Below, piece after piece: positions 1 through 13,349 of a stretch of DNA of 64,000 nucleotides. The notes beneath the pieces are model-generated. The model made no database searches. It saw nothing but the letters and a program-made list of their open reading frames with translations, and had not been told where the DNA came from. Within the stretch, counting starts at the first letter, position 1; each line of letters opens with the position of its first letter. Source of the DNA: Aphrophora alni (taxonomy: Eukaryota; Arthropoda; Insecta; Hemiptera; Aphrophoridae); contig OY740770.1 in NCBI GenBank assembly GCA_963513935.1, positions 93,776,511 to 93,840,510 on the forward strand, in the 5' to 3' direction. A program made the position numbers and the translations under genes.

Positions 1-3000
1 GTGTAATATGGCAATAATATTTCTATTTACGAGTACCAACCTTTAGTACAATCAATTTATTCCAAAATTTAAATTTAAGGGCAAAGACGTTTCAATAATA
101 TCATCATAATTTGGTAGTTCGTGTCCAGCTTCAAATTATATAAAAACAAATTTTTTACTTGTATTTTAAGAAATTATTACATCCTATTCGCCCCATAAAT
201 GTTTTTTAGTATAAAAGAGATTTTAAATGAAAATAAAAATGAAATAATGGTAGAAGAAACAAGAAAACCTTGTGGTGTAATCTAACCTAACATAGATTCA
301 GTACCGAACACATAAAACAATTCATATTCATTAATATCTCTAGAAATGAAAATGATAAATAAATCTACAAAGAATGTTTTTTATTTCAAAATAAAGACTA
401 TTATTATAAAAATATTTTTATTTCTAAGTTGGCGAAATCCTGATAAGAGGTTAGAACAACTATTACATTCATTAAACAATTTTTCTGATAATTTATATGT
501 AAACCAACACAAACTTCAAAATTATCGCTAAATTTTGTGATTATTTTATAAAAAGCATTATAATTATATATTGGCAACAGTATGGTAAGGAAGGAGTTTT
601 CTATTGACATATTTATCGCCTAAAATACTTTTCCATTATAGTTGAAAATATCATACTGATAAAAATGTTTGAATATATTTGAGGTAAATGGTTCGTGATA
701 TAATTAACAACTGTAGTTTTATACTTTTCGTTACTGAGTTTGTCCAAACCATTAGTAATACGTCACTTTTTGGAAACATAATTCAATGGCTTAAACTATT
801 CCTTAATTATCTATCCTAAATCTTTATATTTGCTAATGGTATCTACAAGGGTGCTGAAGTTATAAAGCAAATAAATAATATCCTGATGTAACTATCCCTT
901 TAGTTTCAGGCAACTTGGATTTAACTTGAAAATAGAAGTTGTTATTCATGTGATTTAAGTGTATCTCAGCGTAACCACAATTCATGAGATTATAAAATAG
1001 TCCATCAATATATTTAAAAATAAAATTATTAACTTTATAAGTTTTTTTTAATATAAAATTTTTTAAATTTATTGTGGACAAAGTATCTATTTTATATATC
1101 GAAAGAAGGAAGATGGCTGGAATGTTTTGTTTAAATTAAACCTAATATGTTAAAAATAGTCATACTTATTTTATTTTTATCATACAGGTAAAAAAACTGG
1201 GTTTTCGCCTTTTTTGAATTAGCAAAGTTTTATTGAAATTGGTAAAATTTATTGCCTTTTAATATTTGTTTTATTAGATATATAATAAATATAGTTGTTA
1301 TAATTTTGTTTTATAAATCTGAATTCGAACTTGACATATTTTTTTTTGTGTATACATGTATACATATTTTTTAAATGTACATATACATTTTCCCTAATTG
1401 GAATCAAAACATAATATTCAGGGTTTATAATTTACTGAACAAAATACACAATGGCGACTTAAGCAAATCAAGACATACTCTAATGAACTAAACTGTTGAC
1501 AACTTCAATCACCAAATGAATGAAACACAATATTCTACAATTTTTACTTTATTTGATAAAAACAAATAAATGACGAAGTTTCAATAACTTCAACTTATTT
1601 TTACATGAACATACTCGAATACCCTTTTGACACCCTATATATGAATACACTTCACATTTAAACAGTTTTTAATACGTGGAAAAAAAAACACAACGGATTC
1701 ACATACATTATTTAAGTCTCGGTGCATATTTATTTTTCTAACATATATTTTTACGTTTAAAAAAGTAATAAAATATGTAGTTTTTTTAAACCAAAAAATG
1801 TAATACACTCCATACTTTAAGGATAATTTTTTACTTCAATATCACCGTGTATACTAAATTATATACTATCATTGATGAGCAATAATATTAATTTAGGTTA
1901 TTTGCTATTTAGTGTACTTCCATTATATTTCATATTGGGGTTTTTAAATATCAAAAAACATATGTGGATACGTTTTGTAACACCAAAACTCAAACACTTT
2001 TCAAAATACATGCATGAGTTAAGGGAAATATATATATTTTTAAATAAATAAATTACAAAAGAGTGAGCTAGTGATGTAAGGAAATAAATATACACCTATA
2101 ATAAGTACGTTTAAATTTCTATAAACACCAAACTAGTTTAATAGTCTGGCACACACTCCAACCACTCACACTTATAATATCTCCTATAAAATTAGATTTT
2201 TATGAGATTGTTAGATTTATGATAAAAAATAAATATGATTAAGAGGACAAATCGTTGCAATAATTTGTGGTGAGCAAACAAAAAATATTTGATACTCTAG
2301 TTGTAATTCGTTTTATTATGTTCTCTAACGTAAGTCCAGTCCGGAATCGATGAAAAACGGATTATCTTTGGGAATGGATTTCATAAAACGTAGGTTAATA
2401 AAAATAAATAAGTTGGAATGTAGTATTGGTATTGTGGAAACTGGTTTACAAATATTTCCCAAATGTAAAAAAAAATAAAAAATCTAACTACTTTGTGACT
2501 AAATAATTTTTATTTATTTTTTAAATAATTAAAAAATATATCTTGAGATCCCAATAATAAAAGATGGTTTATCTCAAATATTTCATAATACGTAAAAAAA
2601 AACTAAGAGTTTAAATAAAAATATATTATTGAAACAACATTACACGGGAAAAATGTTTACTTTATATCAATAAAATGATTCCGATTAAAATTTAAACAAT
2701 CGAATTTTGAATTTATACTTATAATCCAATTCGCAGTAATCACATAGAGTAACAATAGTTGTATACATGTGCGCAACAAACCAAAAAAAAATTATCTTGT
2801 ATGCATATTTCATTCCGCCCTGCGGTGATATTAAAATAAGGAAGGTCTATATTGAATACAAGTTTCACCAAAGTATTATATTAATTTCTTTCTAGTTTAA
2901 TTATGTACTATTGCTTCTCTTTATGAACCGATACGTTATATACTTTGCTCGTGGTAGTAAGATACTCTTTAAACGCCACTTCAGTATTTTCAAATAAATA

Positions 3001-4734
3001 ATTACTGAAATTAATAGATTTTTTTTTTAATATCACAATTATCGTAAAACTATTAAATTTAATTATTTCACGTTTTTAATGTATAGAGTAACCGTTAAAA
3101 AGTACGCAAAATAAATTTTCAGTATCTATCGATGAGCAGGAATATTCAGAAACATATGAAAATACCTAACACAATTTTTGCCGAAATTCATCTTTCCTTA
3201 GAAATTGTAAAATAAAAAGAACGATATAATTAATTCTGAACTTCTAAGTATATTTCAAAGTAGTAAAATTTTTTTGTTTAACTATACTATTTCATGATTG
3301 CGGACATAGGTTGGGCATTAGTCTGATAAAATACATCCAACATAGAGTATTTGTATTACTAAATTAATACTTTTTTTTTTAGTTGGATAAAAAACAAAAT
3401 AGATTTTGCTTATACTGATTATTTGGAACTAATAGCACGAAGACATGTATATTGGCATTTTTAAGGAATTAAGGAGTAGACGACTGTAATAAATTTAGAG
3501 CCCAATTACATGTCACGTAACAGTGCAAACACGTAAAACACAGAGCAGCTAATGACATATTTAAAAGAGATTATAGGTCTCATAACGCGATAAAAGAAAA
3601 TTTGCCACATTAGAGCAGAAGGGAAAGGCAAATTATTAACAGCCAAACTATCTTAGTTTGATCTATAACGTTTATTGAGAATTTTGTAAAAACCATTCAA
3701 TAAAATACGATTAAATATAACTGTATAGAAAGAACTATTTCATACAGGTTAAAGGCAAAAGTGAGTGAAAGTATGGGAAAGAAAATTTCTACATAAAAAA
3801 GAAATTTAACACGTTGATAGAGAAAGTAATACGACAAGGCAAAACCAATGAGAAGTTGTGTGACCTGTAAAAGAGATGAGATATGTTTGGTGGAAAGAAC
3901 AATAGCAGGATTGAAATGACGGTATTTCTTAGAGGATAGATGAGGAACCAATTTTCAAAATACTGTTCAACATAAACATAGAAAAGTTGGACAAATATAT
4001 GGGATGATTTAGTGAGAGAAACCAAGGCGGGGAAGAGATATAATGTTGAATATATTCTAACAATATGAGTTCAAATATAAATCCTATATATTGCAAGTCA
4101 TAAATCACAACTGAATCGGTTCTTTGAAATACTATTAGGCGTAAGAAAGTTTTGTTACACAAACGTCAGTTTTTGTATTTCGTATGTTAACTAAATATAC
4201 ACTAATATATAAGTCTGTGTGTGAAATAAAATAATTGGATTTATAAAGAAAATATATCTAGAATAATTTGAACAATATTTAAAATTAATTACTCAGTTAA
4301 TTTTGTTGTTGTACAAATGGAACAAAGAGTCTACGTTTACAGTAATAACTCGTTTTACTATTATTTTAAAAAAATATATAATATTTTGTCTCCTCCATTT
4401 TAAACAAACCCTTTTCTACTATGAATAATTGTTGTCAAAACAATTCATATTTAGATATTTTTGCCCACAATATGTTACTGGTACTATAAATAATTAGTAT
4501 TTAATATTGCTTCTATTTCGAAAAATTGCAGCAAGACAACTCGTTAACAACTTAGTAATCTATATAAATCATAAGATTTAATCGAATGAATACTTCGATC
4601 TCTTGGATTTGAACACACCCACTATATGCATGATATACACACTATGAGACATGACGTTAATAAAATCAGTTTCACGGTATTTTATACTTTTAAAATAAAT
4701 ACTTAAAATTATTTTTAAATAATCTAGCAAAACA
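1..4734. other. AT-rich non-coding stretch
   Basis: I see no gene, RNA gene or mobile-element protein here. Stop codons are dense in all frames. The one part that differs is about 3700-4160, where the plus strand is purine-rich. That lowers stop frequency on the minus strand and yields three overlapping minus-strand open frames of about 77-84 codons in different frames, which I read as a composition effect and not as genes. Confidence 0.7.
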
Positions 4735-5425
4735 CACTTAGGTAATGTCTGCTTTTGAATAACTTATGTTACCTGTTACAACAAAACAAAACCTCTATTA
4801 TACACTTCTTTATTGTTTGCTTTTAAGGGACTCATCCTACCTGTTTCCACCAAACATGTCCTCGTGATTTCGAAATCTTAAAAACAAAATTAATTAATGT
4901 TCGATTTTAAAGGAATCATGCTACATCTTACTATAAAATCATGTCCTTAAGTTTTAAACATTCAACACACTTCTGTTAAGTTTGCTTTAAAGACTAATAC
5001 TACGTGTTACCACAAAACAAAATCTCTAGTTTTAAACAATCTTGCAATACACACTGCAATAATGTTTGCTTTTAAATGACATGCTACCTATTACCACAAT
5101 ACACATAATAGAGTTTTAAACAATCTTACAATAAACACTTCAGTAATGTTTGCTTTTAAACGACTCGTACTAAATATAAACACAAAACACATCCTTGAGT
5201 TTCGAACGATCTTGCAATACACACTTTATTAATGTTTGAGTTTAAAAGATTTATCCAACCTGTTTCCACAAAAACATGTCATTGAGCATTCAAAATTTTA
5301 CGAAAATTCTTCTGTAATGTTTGGTTTTACAAGACAACAAAACAAACTTTTTTTTTTACCTGTCACTTCAAAACACGTCCTATAGTATTAAACAATTTTA
5401 CAACCTCCAATACAGTAATCATTTT
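4735..5425. repeat. Degenerate 84-bp minisatellite, about 8 units
   Basis: Tandem units share a block like 'aatgtttgcttttaa', followed by a CCTGTTACCACAAAACA-like block and then 'gttttaaacaatcttgcaat'. The shared start recurs near 4747, 4813, 4897, 4979, 5063, 5147, 5231 and 5317. The inner spacings are 82-86 bp, three of them exactly 84. Units are perhaps 70-85 percent alike by eye, so the array is old. No protein is encoded. Confidence 0.85.
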
Positions 5426-6620
5426 TTATGAGGATGTTATATTCAGAAAAAAAACTGAGTCATTAATCCACATTCAATATTTGAGTAAAATTTAAAATGT
5501 TCAAATATCTTTTAAAATCAACGGAATTATGTAATGACTTTCTTTACGAGTATACTCACGTATTTAAACAATCAAATTGAAATATAAATTAATATTGTTT
5601 ATTTATAAAGGAAATTCTGTCTATTACTCTCTTCGATCTAGATCAGGACTTATATACTTAAGCAGTGTGCTCATTTGCACTATATTCATAGGACAATATA
5701 TGTTGTTAATATTAATTTCATAATTTTCCAAGAAAATTCTCTGTTAGAATATAATTGCATTTACATATGTTTTTTAATATGAATCAAATTCACTGTATAT
5801 TGCAACGTATTTTAACTCATGATTCAATATAATCATTTTCGATAATAGTATTTAACAGATTTTTTTCCCTAATGTTGTACATAATTTATTTATGTCCTTT
5901 ATTTTAAGAAAAAAAAGCATTTAAGTAGAATTCTATCACGTAATAATGGTTCAAATGTTTAAATATTTTTGAGGTTAGTATCTCTGTCTATTTAAAAAAA
6001 ATAAATAGTCTATTGCAAGTTCTAATCTGAATAGAAGTTTTCTTTAAATAAGAGATTTTACATTACTTTTAGAAGGCTTTTAGTATGAGTAATTTAATTA
6101 GCAGAAAGTATTAAAATAGAAAGTTCCGATCATGTCAAAAAACATAATATGATGTAAATCGACAAGTGATGAAGTTTCCACGCTCTAGATTAAGTACACC
6201 CCCCATCCTTCAGGCATCCTACAATGTCCAAACTTAAATAACTTTCAAACTTCAAAGATTAGTTATGTATTGTGGAAAACTAATAGAGGGTGGGGTTGGA
6301 TGGTGGTCAAATTCAACCCATCGAGCTTATTAAACTTCTCTCTATTCTGTTTAAATTTATAGAACCTAAAGTACTTCAACGAAAAACTTTTCGATACATT
6401 AATTCCTATTAAGAAGGGTTGCTTTTTGAAAAAAAAAGAAGTTAAAATTACTTTCACTCTACCACTAAAGAAAACGTACGAGGCAGAATTTTGTTATAAT
6501 TAAAATATTATTTATAAATATAATTAAACTTAATAAATTAAAGCTTCAATTTATGATATAAAAATGAACATTTAAATAACTTAACATTTTTCACAGTTCT
6601 GCCGATGTCAGTAATAATAA
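5426..6620. other. AT-rich non-coding stretch
   Basis: Nothing recognisable. Short open frames here are low-complexity and unsupported. Confidence 0.65.
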
Positions 6621-6623
6621 GAG

Positions 6624-6713
6624 AGAATAATTACTTATTTCTGCACTTTATCTTTTGTTAAGGAAGGGTGAAACCAATTTCAAGAGAAAAATATATAATT
6701 TAGGTGAATCCTC

Positions 6714-6770
<57 letters not shown>

Positions 6771-6923
6771 TTTCACATAAACCTCGCAATATATACGAGG
6801 TTTCACATAAATTATGAACATATAAATGAATGACAGATATATAAACATTGATATATTTTTCTCTTGAAATCGGTTTCACCCTTCCTTAACAAAATAGAAA
6901 GTGCAGAACTAAGTAATTATTCT
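6624..6923. mobile_element. MITE-like element with 73-bp terminal inverted repeats
   Basis: The left arm (about 6624-6696) and right arm (about 6851-6923) are reverse complements over some 73 bp with only a few differences. Shared landmarks are 'gaataattactta', 'ctgcacttt', 'gttaaggaagggtgaaacc' and 'tttcaagagaaaaatata'. Between the arms lie an (AT)n tract and two copies of 'ggtttcacataaa' flanking a small CCTCG/CGAGG hairpin. There is no transposase reading frame, so if mobile it would be a non-autonomous DNA element. No clear target-site duplication is visible, possibly through decay of the ends, so a simple foldback duplication remains possible. Confidence 0.75.
6718..6768. repeat. (TA)n microsatellite
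   Basis: About 25 uninterrupted TA units, lying in the loop of the surrounding inverted-repeat element. Confidence 0.95.
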
Positions 6924-6951
6924 TAGTTAAATACACACATATAAATAAATA

Positions 6952-6953
<2 letters not shown>

Positions 6954-6988
<35 letters not shown>
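6954..6988. repeat. (GT)n microsatellite
   Basis: About 17 GT units, roughly 30 bp beyond the right arm of the MITE-like element. Confidence 0.95.
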
Positions 6989-6991
<3 letters not shown>

Positions 6992-8090
6992 GGTGGGGTT
7001 GTGTGTACGTAACAATTTGTAAATACAATTTCGGGTATCAAATTCAATTATTTGGTTTTATAGTGTATACTTAACCACAGAAGGAACAAAACAGAACAAA
7101 TCGTATAATAATACTGCATTTCCCGCTTTTTACGCTGAGCAGAAAACCACAAAAATATATCAAACTCACGGATACGAGTTTCTTGTTCAGAATTCTCTCT
7201 CCTATCAATAATAATTAATTATTAAATATTTGTTTTAAATTAGTTTGGCTCAAAAAATGTTTTATACAGATGTTTTATCTGCTACACAAATAGAACATTA
7301 GTCAGGTATTAACTATACAATAACTTTGCATTATCATTAGTAAATACAAAGGGGTAATATATTCCAAATTATTATTATTTCTGCTCAAAAATTCTTAAGA
7401 AAAAATGTTTGGGAATATGTTGTTTTTGCTAATTATAGAAGTTACATTTTATTTTTAAAATTAAATACTCAACCCTCAAGGTCTAATTTAAGCTACACAT
7501 TCATAGACAACGGGTTTTTTGGCCTAAAAGATACGATAGATTTGGTTAGATATTTTGTCCAATAAGTAAATAGCTTATTGGAAGATATTTCTAATTTGAA
7601 ATAAATTTTCTTGCATAACATCATTATATTTTGTTCTTAAATGTATTATACTAATATAAAAATTAATAATACTGCATAATAGTAACTGGATTATTAAATA
7701 TATTTGTTTATTTAAACTGTTTGTTCACAAATTGTATCAAAGGAAGAGAGGTCGTCATTTGGTTCAAAATATTTATGATTTATAATCTTAATAATTTCAT
7801 CATTTCTTTATGATAACAGTGATAGTAGACAGCACATAGCGACTACAGGACAATAATGGTACTTTTACTGTTACTTCCGCATTCCATATATTCCATTCAA
7901 ACAATGGCTAACGTTACTTCCGATACTTCTGTTACATCTATTTACGAGATAATGCATCTATACGTTGTAAAGTACAGTTAGAATACTTTTAACTTTACTT
8001 TCGCATAAGAAACATACCTGACGATCTGGTCATTCCCGCCTAAACTTTGTTAAAGTATCATTAGTCTCGTGTTATAGATCCTGTAGTGTG
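6989..8090. other. AT-rich non-coding stretch
   Basis: No recognisable feature. From about 7820 the base composition becomes more balanced as it nears the GC-rich array. Confidence 0.6.
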
Positions 8091-8094
8091 CGAT

Positions 8095-8465
8095 TCTATT
8101 GTAATCTGCGTTTCTTCCCCTCCGGCTAGTCGGTGGATGGGCCTACGCCCTCTCTGGAATGTTGTTCCTCCCCTTGGGTGCCTCTCTCTCCTGGAGTACT
8201 TGGTCATGCACAGTGTCACCACTGTTGTGATCTGCGTTCCTCTACATCCGACGCGTCGGCGGAGGGGTCTACGCCCTCTCTGGAATGTTGTTTCTGTATT
8301 GATCAGAGGTTCCTCCCCTTGGGTGCCTCACTCTCCTGGAGTACTTGTTCATGCGGGGTGTCACCACTGTTGTGATCTGCGTTCCTCTACATCCGACACG
8401 TCGGCGGAGGGGTCTACGCCCTCTCTGGAATGTTGTTTCTTTATTGATCTTAGGTTCATCCCCTC
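8095..8465. repeat. GC-rich tandem array, about 2.5-3 units of ~145 bp
   Basis: Three units share 'gatctgcgtt', a CCG..CGG palindrome, 'ctacgccctctctggaatg', 'cctccccttgggtgcctc' and 'ctcctggagtacttg'. Units two and three are 145 bp apart. Unit one is 126 bp from unit two and lacks about 19 bp that in the other units reads 'tattgatcagagg'-like. The third unit breaks off near 8460. In unit two the palindrome CCGACGCGTCGG (8248-8259) is perfect. The array is far richer in G+C and CpG than anything nearby. Open frames run through it on both strands and in several frames, which reflects composition and periodicity, so I do not call a protein. Confidence 0.85.
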
Positions 8466-8521
8466 GAGTGAACATAATATAAATTCAAAACAAATTATCT
8501 ACTAAACAAAAATGTTCTACT

Positions 8522-8640
8522 AAACACCTTATCCTCCTCCTCCAAATCATAACAATAACAACATCCAAAATTGACGTAAACACCCTATCCTCCTCCTCCA
8601 AATCATAACAATAATAACATCCAAGATGGCGTCAAAACTG
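8522..8640. repeat. 56-bp direct duplication
   Basis: The block starting 'aaacacc' and running through 'tatcctcctcctccaaatc' and 'ataacatccaa' occurs at 8522 and again at 8578. Copies differ at only a few bases. The second copy ends in 'ccaagatggcg', which resembles a YY1-type site, but nothing else supports a promoter. Confidence 0.9.
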
Positions 8641-8644
8641 CATG

Positions 8645-10920
8645 TTTATAAAGCATCACCGTCCTTACATTTTAATATTGAACTTGCATGAATAATTTGT
8701 TTTCCCCCAAAAAATAAATAAAATAAAAATAAATCTAAGATGGTCAAAATATAAAAAACGAACTAAATGTCTGTAATCTACTACAAAAATAAAACTCAGT
8801 AAAATTGTAAAAAGTAAGCTTTATTATTTGCGTTATTATTTTTTTTACATAATATACTTAGGAATCATATTATAGACAAACTAATTCAGCAACGAATTAT
8901 AGTTTAACAACCAAGTCACCAAGAAGATTCCGAGTTATATTAGTTTTTTTTTTAACAATCCCTTTCTTTACTGTGTATTTATTTATTGATTTATGAGCAA
9001 ATTATGAGTTATTTAATTAGTTGCAGTACTTTAGGATATTTTAACTTCTAGATCTTCAAAATTTCTAAATTGGTGGCACAATTTTTATTTTTTTTATCAA
9101 ATTGAAAAATTTTTAAAATAAAATGACACACATCGAATATATCATTGAAATATTTCCCTCGCTCCGCTAGTTGTCAATTATACTTTACTTGGAACATTAA
9201 TAATAATAATAATTTTATATTTTCAATAATTCGTGTTGATATTTAATTAACCTGAAGACCAAAGTTCACATTTCATGAGCTTCTTTTTCGTCTGTGGTAT
9301 AATATTAATGTTAAACAAATAAAATGAAACAAAAATTCCATTTGTAATAATCGATGTCAGATTACTGAATCATTATGTCTTTTGTTATTATTTAATCTAT
9401 GGTATTTGTAAAGTTTATAATTGAGCGGTACATGTATCGACACTAACATAGCAGTTTAAGACGAAAGAAACAAACTCATGGTATCTGAGGTCAATAAACG
9501 GGTTTAACATTAGGGAATAAACAAAATATGATTATAAGAAAATCTCAGAACGGGTACCAATACAAGGGAAACATCTATAGATCAATAACTTTCATAACTA
9601 ATGTGGTAGATGTGTTCTAGCTTTATTCTTCATAATACACTTAAAACTATGTATACTACTCCCTCTTTAGTGAATATAACAAAACAATATTGAATTTGAA
9701 GAGTAATGCAAGTACACAATTCCCACACAACATTCATAACTATGCCTATCGATAGTGTTAGATCTTACCAGATATTATATCTTGTACGTATTAATCACTA
9801 TCGTAATATTTAAAGATCTTTAGAAAAGAAAACCAACATAAAAATCATGTTCAGCTTAATTTGTATCATGTGAAACCGCTTTTGAATTTAAATTGTTTGA
9901 TGCATAAAACGTTGAAGTTCACAAACGTTTTTAATAATTCATTTTAGATGGAGTGTTGTTTTTACTTATATCGTACGGAGAAAAATAGCATTTTCAAAAA
10001 AATTGTATTACTTATCTCTAACTTTTATACAATCGTTTCACTGCTATAAAACTATTGCCTAGGAAAATCTTCTCTACACTTTCTTATTTTACTTAAACAG
10101 AAAATTAGTGGCCAACATCTTTTGAATAATTAATGGTTTCTAAGTAAGTACCTCGACTTATTGACACGTTAATCCAACTAATTGTCGAAAATTAACAAAA
10201 AAATAATGACATACAATCATTCATACATACATACATACACACATGATTATCGTAATTGGAGAAACAAGATTAACAATTTGTTTCTTTTTACAAATCTTAC
10301 TATTGAATTATTAAAGAAAAAAGAGTAATCAGTTTAGTTGCTTAGTCAATCAATCTACATTAATTATTTTCCTTATTCATATTTTGGAGTAATTTGGGTT
10401 CAAATTACTCAATTTGTAAGTCAAATCTAAGCACATATTAGAATAATGATGTTTTCATAGTTTTCACTAGTGCATACAGATGTAAGCTCTTAATGAGCTA
10501 TCTGTGTCTCATTGAGTATTACAAATATAGTACTAAACATGAGGATGGTCACCAAATTACATTCTGCCACGTTATCAATCAATCATAATTTTTGAAGTTC
10601 ACATATCACTAATCACGAGCTATATGTGCTGATTGAATAATAAATATATCTCCAAAATACACCATGCTAAATGCATACCATTGAATATCACAAAACAAAT
10701 AGCTGACGTTCAAATTACTATACTAAAAATAAAATATATAGACGTTTACATTTGGAAATTAGTGTTTTTTTTTTAAATTTGCAAATAGTCAAAGGCCAGA
10801 CGATGAATTTATTCTAATTACAAACATTGCATACGTTTATATTTTTATATTCATTTGTTTATCAATATATATTTTTAGACGCTGATAACTTGTAGTCACA
10901 AAAATATCGTTGTGGAGTCA
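8645..10920. other. AT-rich non-coding stretch
   Basis: I see nothing beyond short homopolymers and an imperfect (CATA)n run near 10220-10240. Confidence 0.65.
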
Positions 10921-10924
10921 TTTT

Positions 10925-11095
10925 CATTGCCATAGCAATTATTGATAAATATTAATAATCGTGCTACGAATATCGGTGTCACACAATAATAACACATTGA
11001 TATTCATTGTCGTAGCAATTGTGAGATAAATAATGATGTCTATTATCAATATCCTTATATAATGAAGTCTCACACAATTATTAAATAGTGCATTA
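10925..11095. repeat. ~80-bp direct duplication
   Basis: The block beginning 'cattgccatagcaatt' at 10925 returns as 'cattgtcgtagcaatt' at 11005. The following sequence is also alike (GATAAAT, then GTGTCACACAATAAT against AGTCTCACACAATTATT). Moderate divergence suggests an old duplication. Confidence 0.65.
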
Positions 11096-11730
11096 CTGTA
11101 TGAATTTTGATTTATGCGTTTCCTACTAAAATGTTGAAATAGTTCCTCATTTTCAATTTGCAGATTTTATTTTGAGCAACAAATATAAGTAAACAAAACC
11201 AAATAATATGTTACCAATTATTATCGTACCATATTCTCTATATATTGGACTGAAATATAAAAACCTTATACTATAGTGACTATAAATAATATCACAGATA
11301 TAGTTTTTGTAATTACAATTTTGTTCAGTGAATTTATTGTTTTCCGTGTTGAAGTTCTTCATACTTTGTTTGAAAGAAAATATTTTATCATTAATTGAAG
11401 AATATAACAATATAGAAGATGTAATTCCTTCCCCTGGAACTATTATTTTTGCACTGAGTGCATACAAGTATAAATGAATATAAATTAAGCAAAAAATGCA
11501 AACAAATTACCATAATTACAGTATGGGTTCACATTTCATAGTCTCAGGTTTTGGAATGTTTTCTAAGAAGAAGATATAAACATAATTAAAACTTCACCTA
11601 CAAAACTCATACGAAATAATTACATTTAAAACAAAACTCTAGAACATTTTCTCTAAATGAGAGTACGAAACCGTAACTTGTATAATTGTAATGTTGCATG
11701 ACTAATAGAACGTATTCGTGTATTCAACAA
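11096..11730. other. AT-rich non-coding stretch
   Basis: An open frame of 104 codons on the minus strand (11153-11467) is low in complexity, matches no family I know and has no splice or start context that would support it. Confidence 0.55.
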
Positions 11731-11734
11731 TGGA

Positions 11735-11935
11735 GAATAAGCTCTTAGTGTTGTTTTGTTTATGAATTTATATAGATTAATCTGGAGGAAACATCTAGGA
11801 CGTCATCATTAGCGGGCATTATATGTTCACCACTTGAACAATGCGGGAGTGAAGAACAAAGAAACTTAAACCGTAAACTTCCATTGTTTTATATTACAGC
11901 ACACAACAGACAGCTCCAATTTTATCTCTGTTTAT
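11735..11935 (+). repeat. Dispersed repeat family B, copy 1
   Basis: About 200 bp, alike to 18935-19165 in the same orientation. Shared blocks are 'ttgttttgtttatga', 'attaatct', 'gtcatcat', 'atgttcaccactt', 'aacaatgcgggag', 'gaagaacaaagaaac' and 'ccgtaaacttccattg'. On the minus strand the middle reads CTAATGATGACGTC, close to the CTGATGATG start of Penelope-like termini, but no GAAA core follows. Confidence 0.85.
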
Positions 11936-11939
11936 ATAA

Positions 11940-13275
11940 GATTTACCTAATAAAGTTCAATTTATTAAGGTTAATATAATGTAATATCTATAAATTAAAT
12001 AGAATGAATATGATAAAATAAATATATTATTAGTTCTATTTGGCAGTAGAAAAAAATAGTCACGGATGCAGCTCTTTTTAATAGGCCGAGAGACAGCTCA
12101 AAGTTAAATAAGTTAATAATAACAAAATTATAGATGAGATCTGTTCTCCTCATCATATTGCAAGGGTTATTCATTGATTTCGGGTTACACAAATTACTCA
12201 TCTAAAATCTCCCTTCTTTTTTCACAATTAGCCCATATAAAGAAGTGAATTGTGAAAACAACGAAAAATCAACTCAACCATTTAACTGTGTCCTTTACAA
12301 TTGTCGGGATGTATTCAGTTTTAGTTCGTATGCATGTAAAATTATTGTCATAAATATTTGTAACGAATACTTGAAATTTTTATTTTACATTTTCGCTGTC
12401 GTCAATAATATTCAAAAAGAGTAGACCATTTAATCCTCGAAATTCTCTATTAATGAAGGTCGAATTATAACTTAATTTGACTTCTAGTCTTTGAAGATGT
12501 AGAGGTGTACATGCTACAAACATATTAACAAATATTTATTAAATCCGTTACAACATATTTGGGGGGGGGAATATTGTCTACCTACAAACACTAGCACACG
12601 TCTTCAGTTTTGAAAGAGTACTTTATATATAAGTTATGCCTACACTACTGTTGCTTTAAACAAATATATAAATAATTATATATATATATATATTTGGCGC
12701 TTTAAAAACATAAATGTAACCTATACATATTTTGTTTGTTTTTTAAAAAATAAACTAATTTTTTTAAATGTAACTATTAGCAGATATTAGGTTTGAATAA
12801 AATCAGAATATAACATAAAAAGCTCACAAATTTGCAGCCAATCACTATTTAACTATAATTCATATAAAGAATGTTAAAAAGATCTATAAACAATTCTGTT
12901 ATATACAAACGCAAAAAAAATTAAATAATAATGGTGTAGAATTTATACATTTATAGAAAAAATAAATACATCAATTCAAAATTGACTTATATTCAACCTC
13001 AAACGGCTCCAAAATACTATAAATATGGAAATCATGATAACACATTTTATCGGTAGCATAAATAGTTGACTAGAGAACATTAACAATTTGTAAGTTTAGT
13101 GTTATATATAATTCTCCCAATATTTTCTGTATAATAAATAAGGTCATTTTAAACTCATGCAAATTAGTATATGTTACATAACATTATCTATTCAATAAAT
13201 AAACAATTAGATGTTGTCTGTTAGCACAAAATATAATCTATGTTTTTATTCCACTTATTAAAAAATAACTGAGAG
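11940..13275. other. AT-rich non-coding stretch
   Basis: Nothing but a G9 run (12561-12569) and a short (TA)n near 12678-12694. Confidence 0.6.
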
Positions 13276-13279
13276 AATA

Positions 13280-13345
13280 ACATCATTGAAAAAGGGGGCG
13301 ATAAGTAGAATGCACGTTATAGTTGATGTTAATGGATTACATTAT
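13280..13345 (+). repeat. Dispersed repeat family D, short copy 1
   Basis: The 'gcgataagtagaatgcacgt' to 'agttgatgtt' block resembles the fuller copy at 41340-41520. It is short and degraded, so this is a weaker assignment. Confidence 0.5.
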
Positions 13346-13349
13346 GGAA

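Noticed and set aside
80..135. Minus-strand GATGATATTATTGAAACG resembling a hammerhead core
   Set aside because: The first box reads TATGATGA, stem II does not pair and no stem I was found.
3697..4162. Three overlapping minus-strand frames of about 77-84 codons
   Set aside because: Produced by purine bias of the plus strand; hydrophobic low-information peptides without motif or splice context.
4735..5425. CRISPR-like array of regularly spaced repeats
   Set aside because: Whole units are repeated without unique spacers, units are diverged, and the genome is eukaryotic.
8248..8259. CCGACGCGTCGG as a protein binding site or attachment site
   Set aside because: Only one of three units keeps the perfect palindrome and no integration feature surrounds it.
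8086..8505. 139-codon plus-strand frame and overlapping frames on both strands in the GC-rich array
   Set aside because: Several frames on both strands are open at once because of GC content and periodicity; the peptide just repeats with the DNA and the first unit has a length change not divisible by three relative to the others.
11153..11467. 104-codon minus-strand frame
   Set aside because: No motif, Asn/Ile/Tyr-rich composition expected from AT-rich DNA; single occurrence in 64 kb is within chance.
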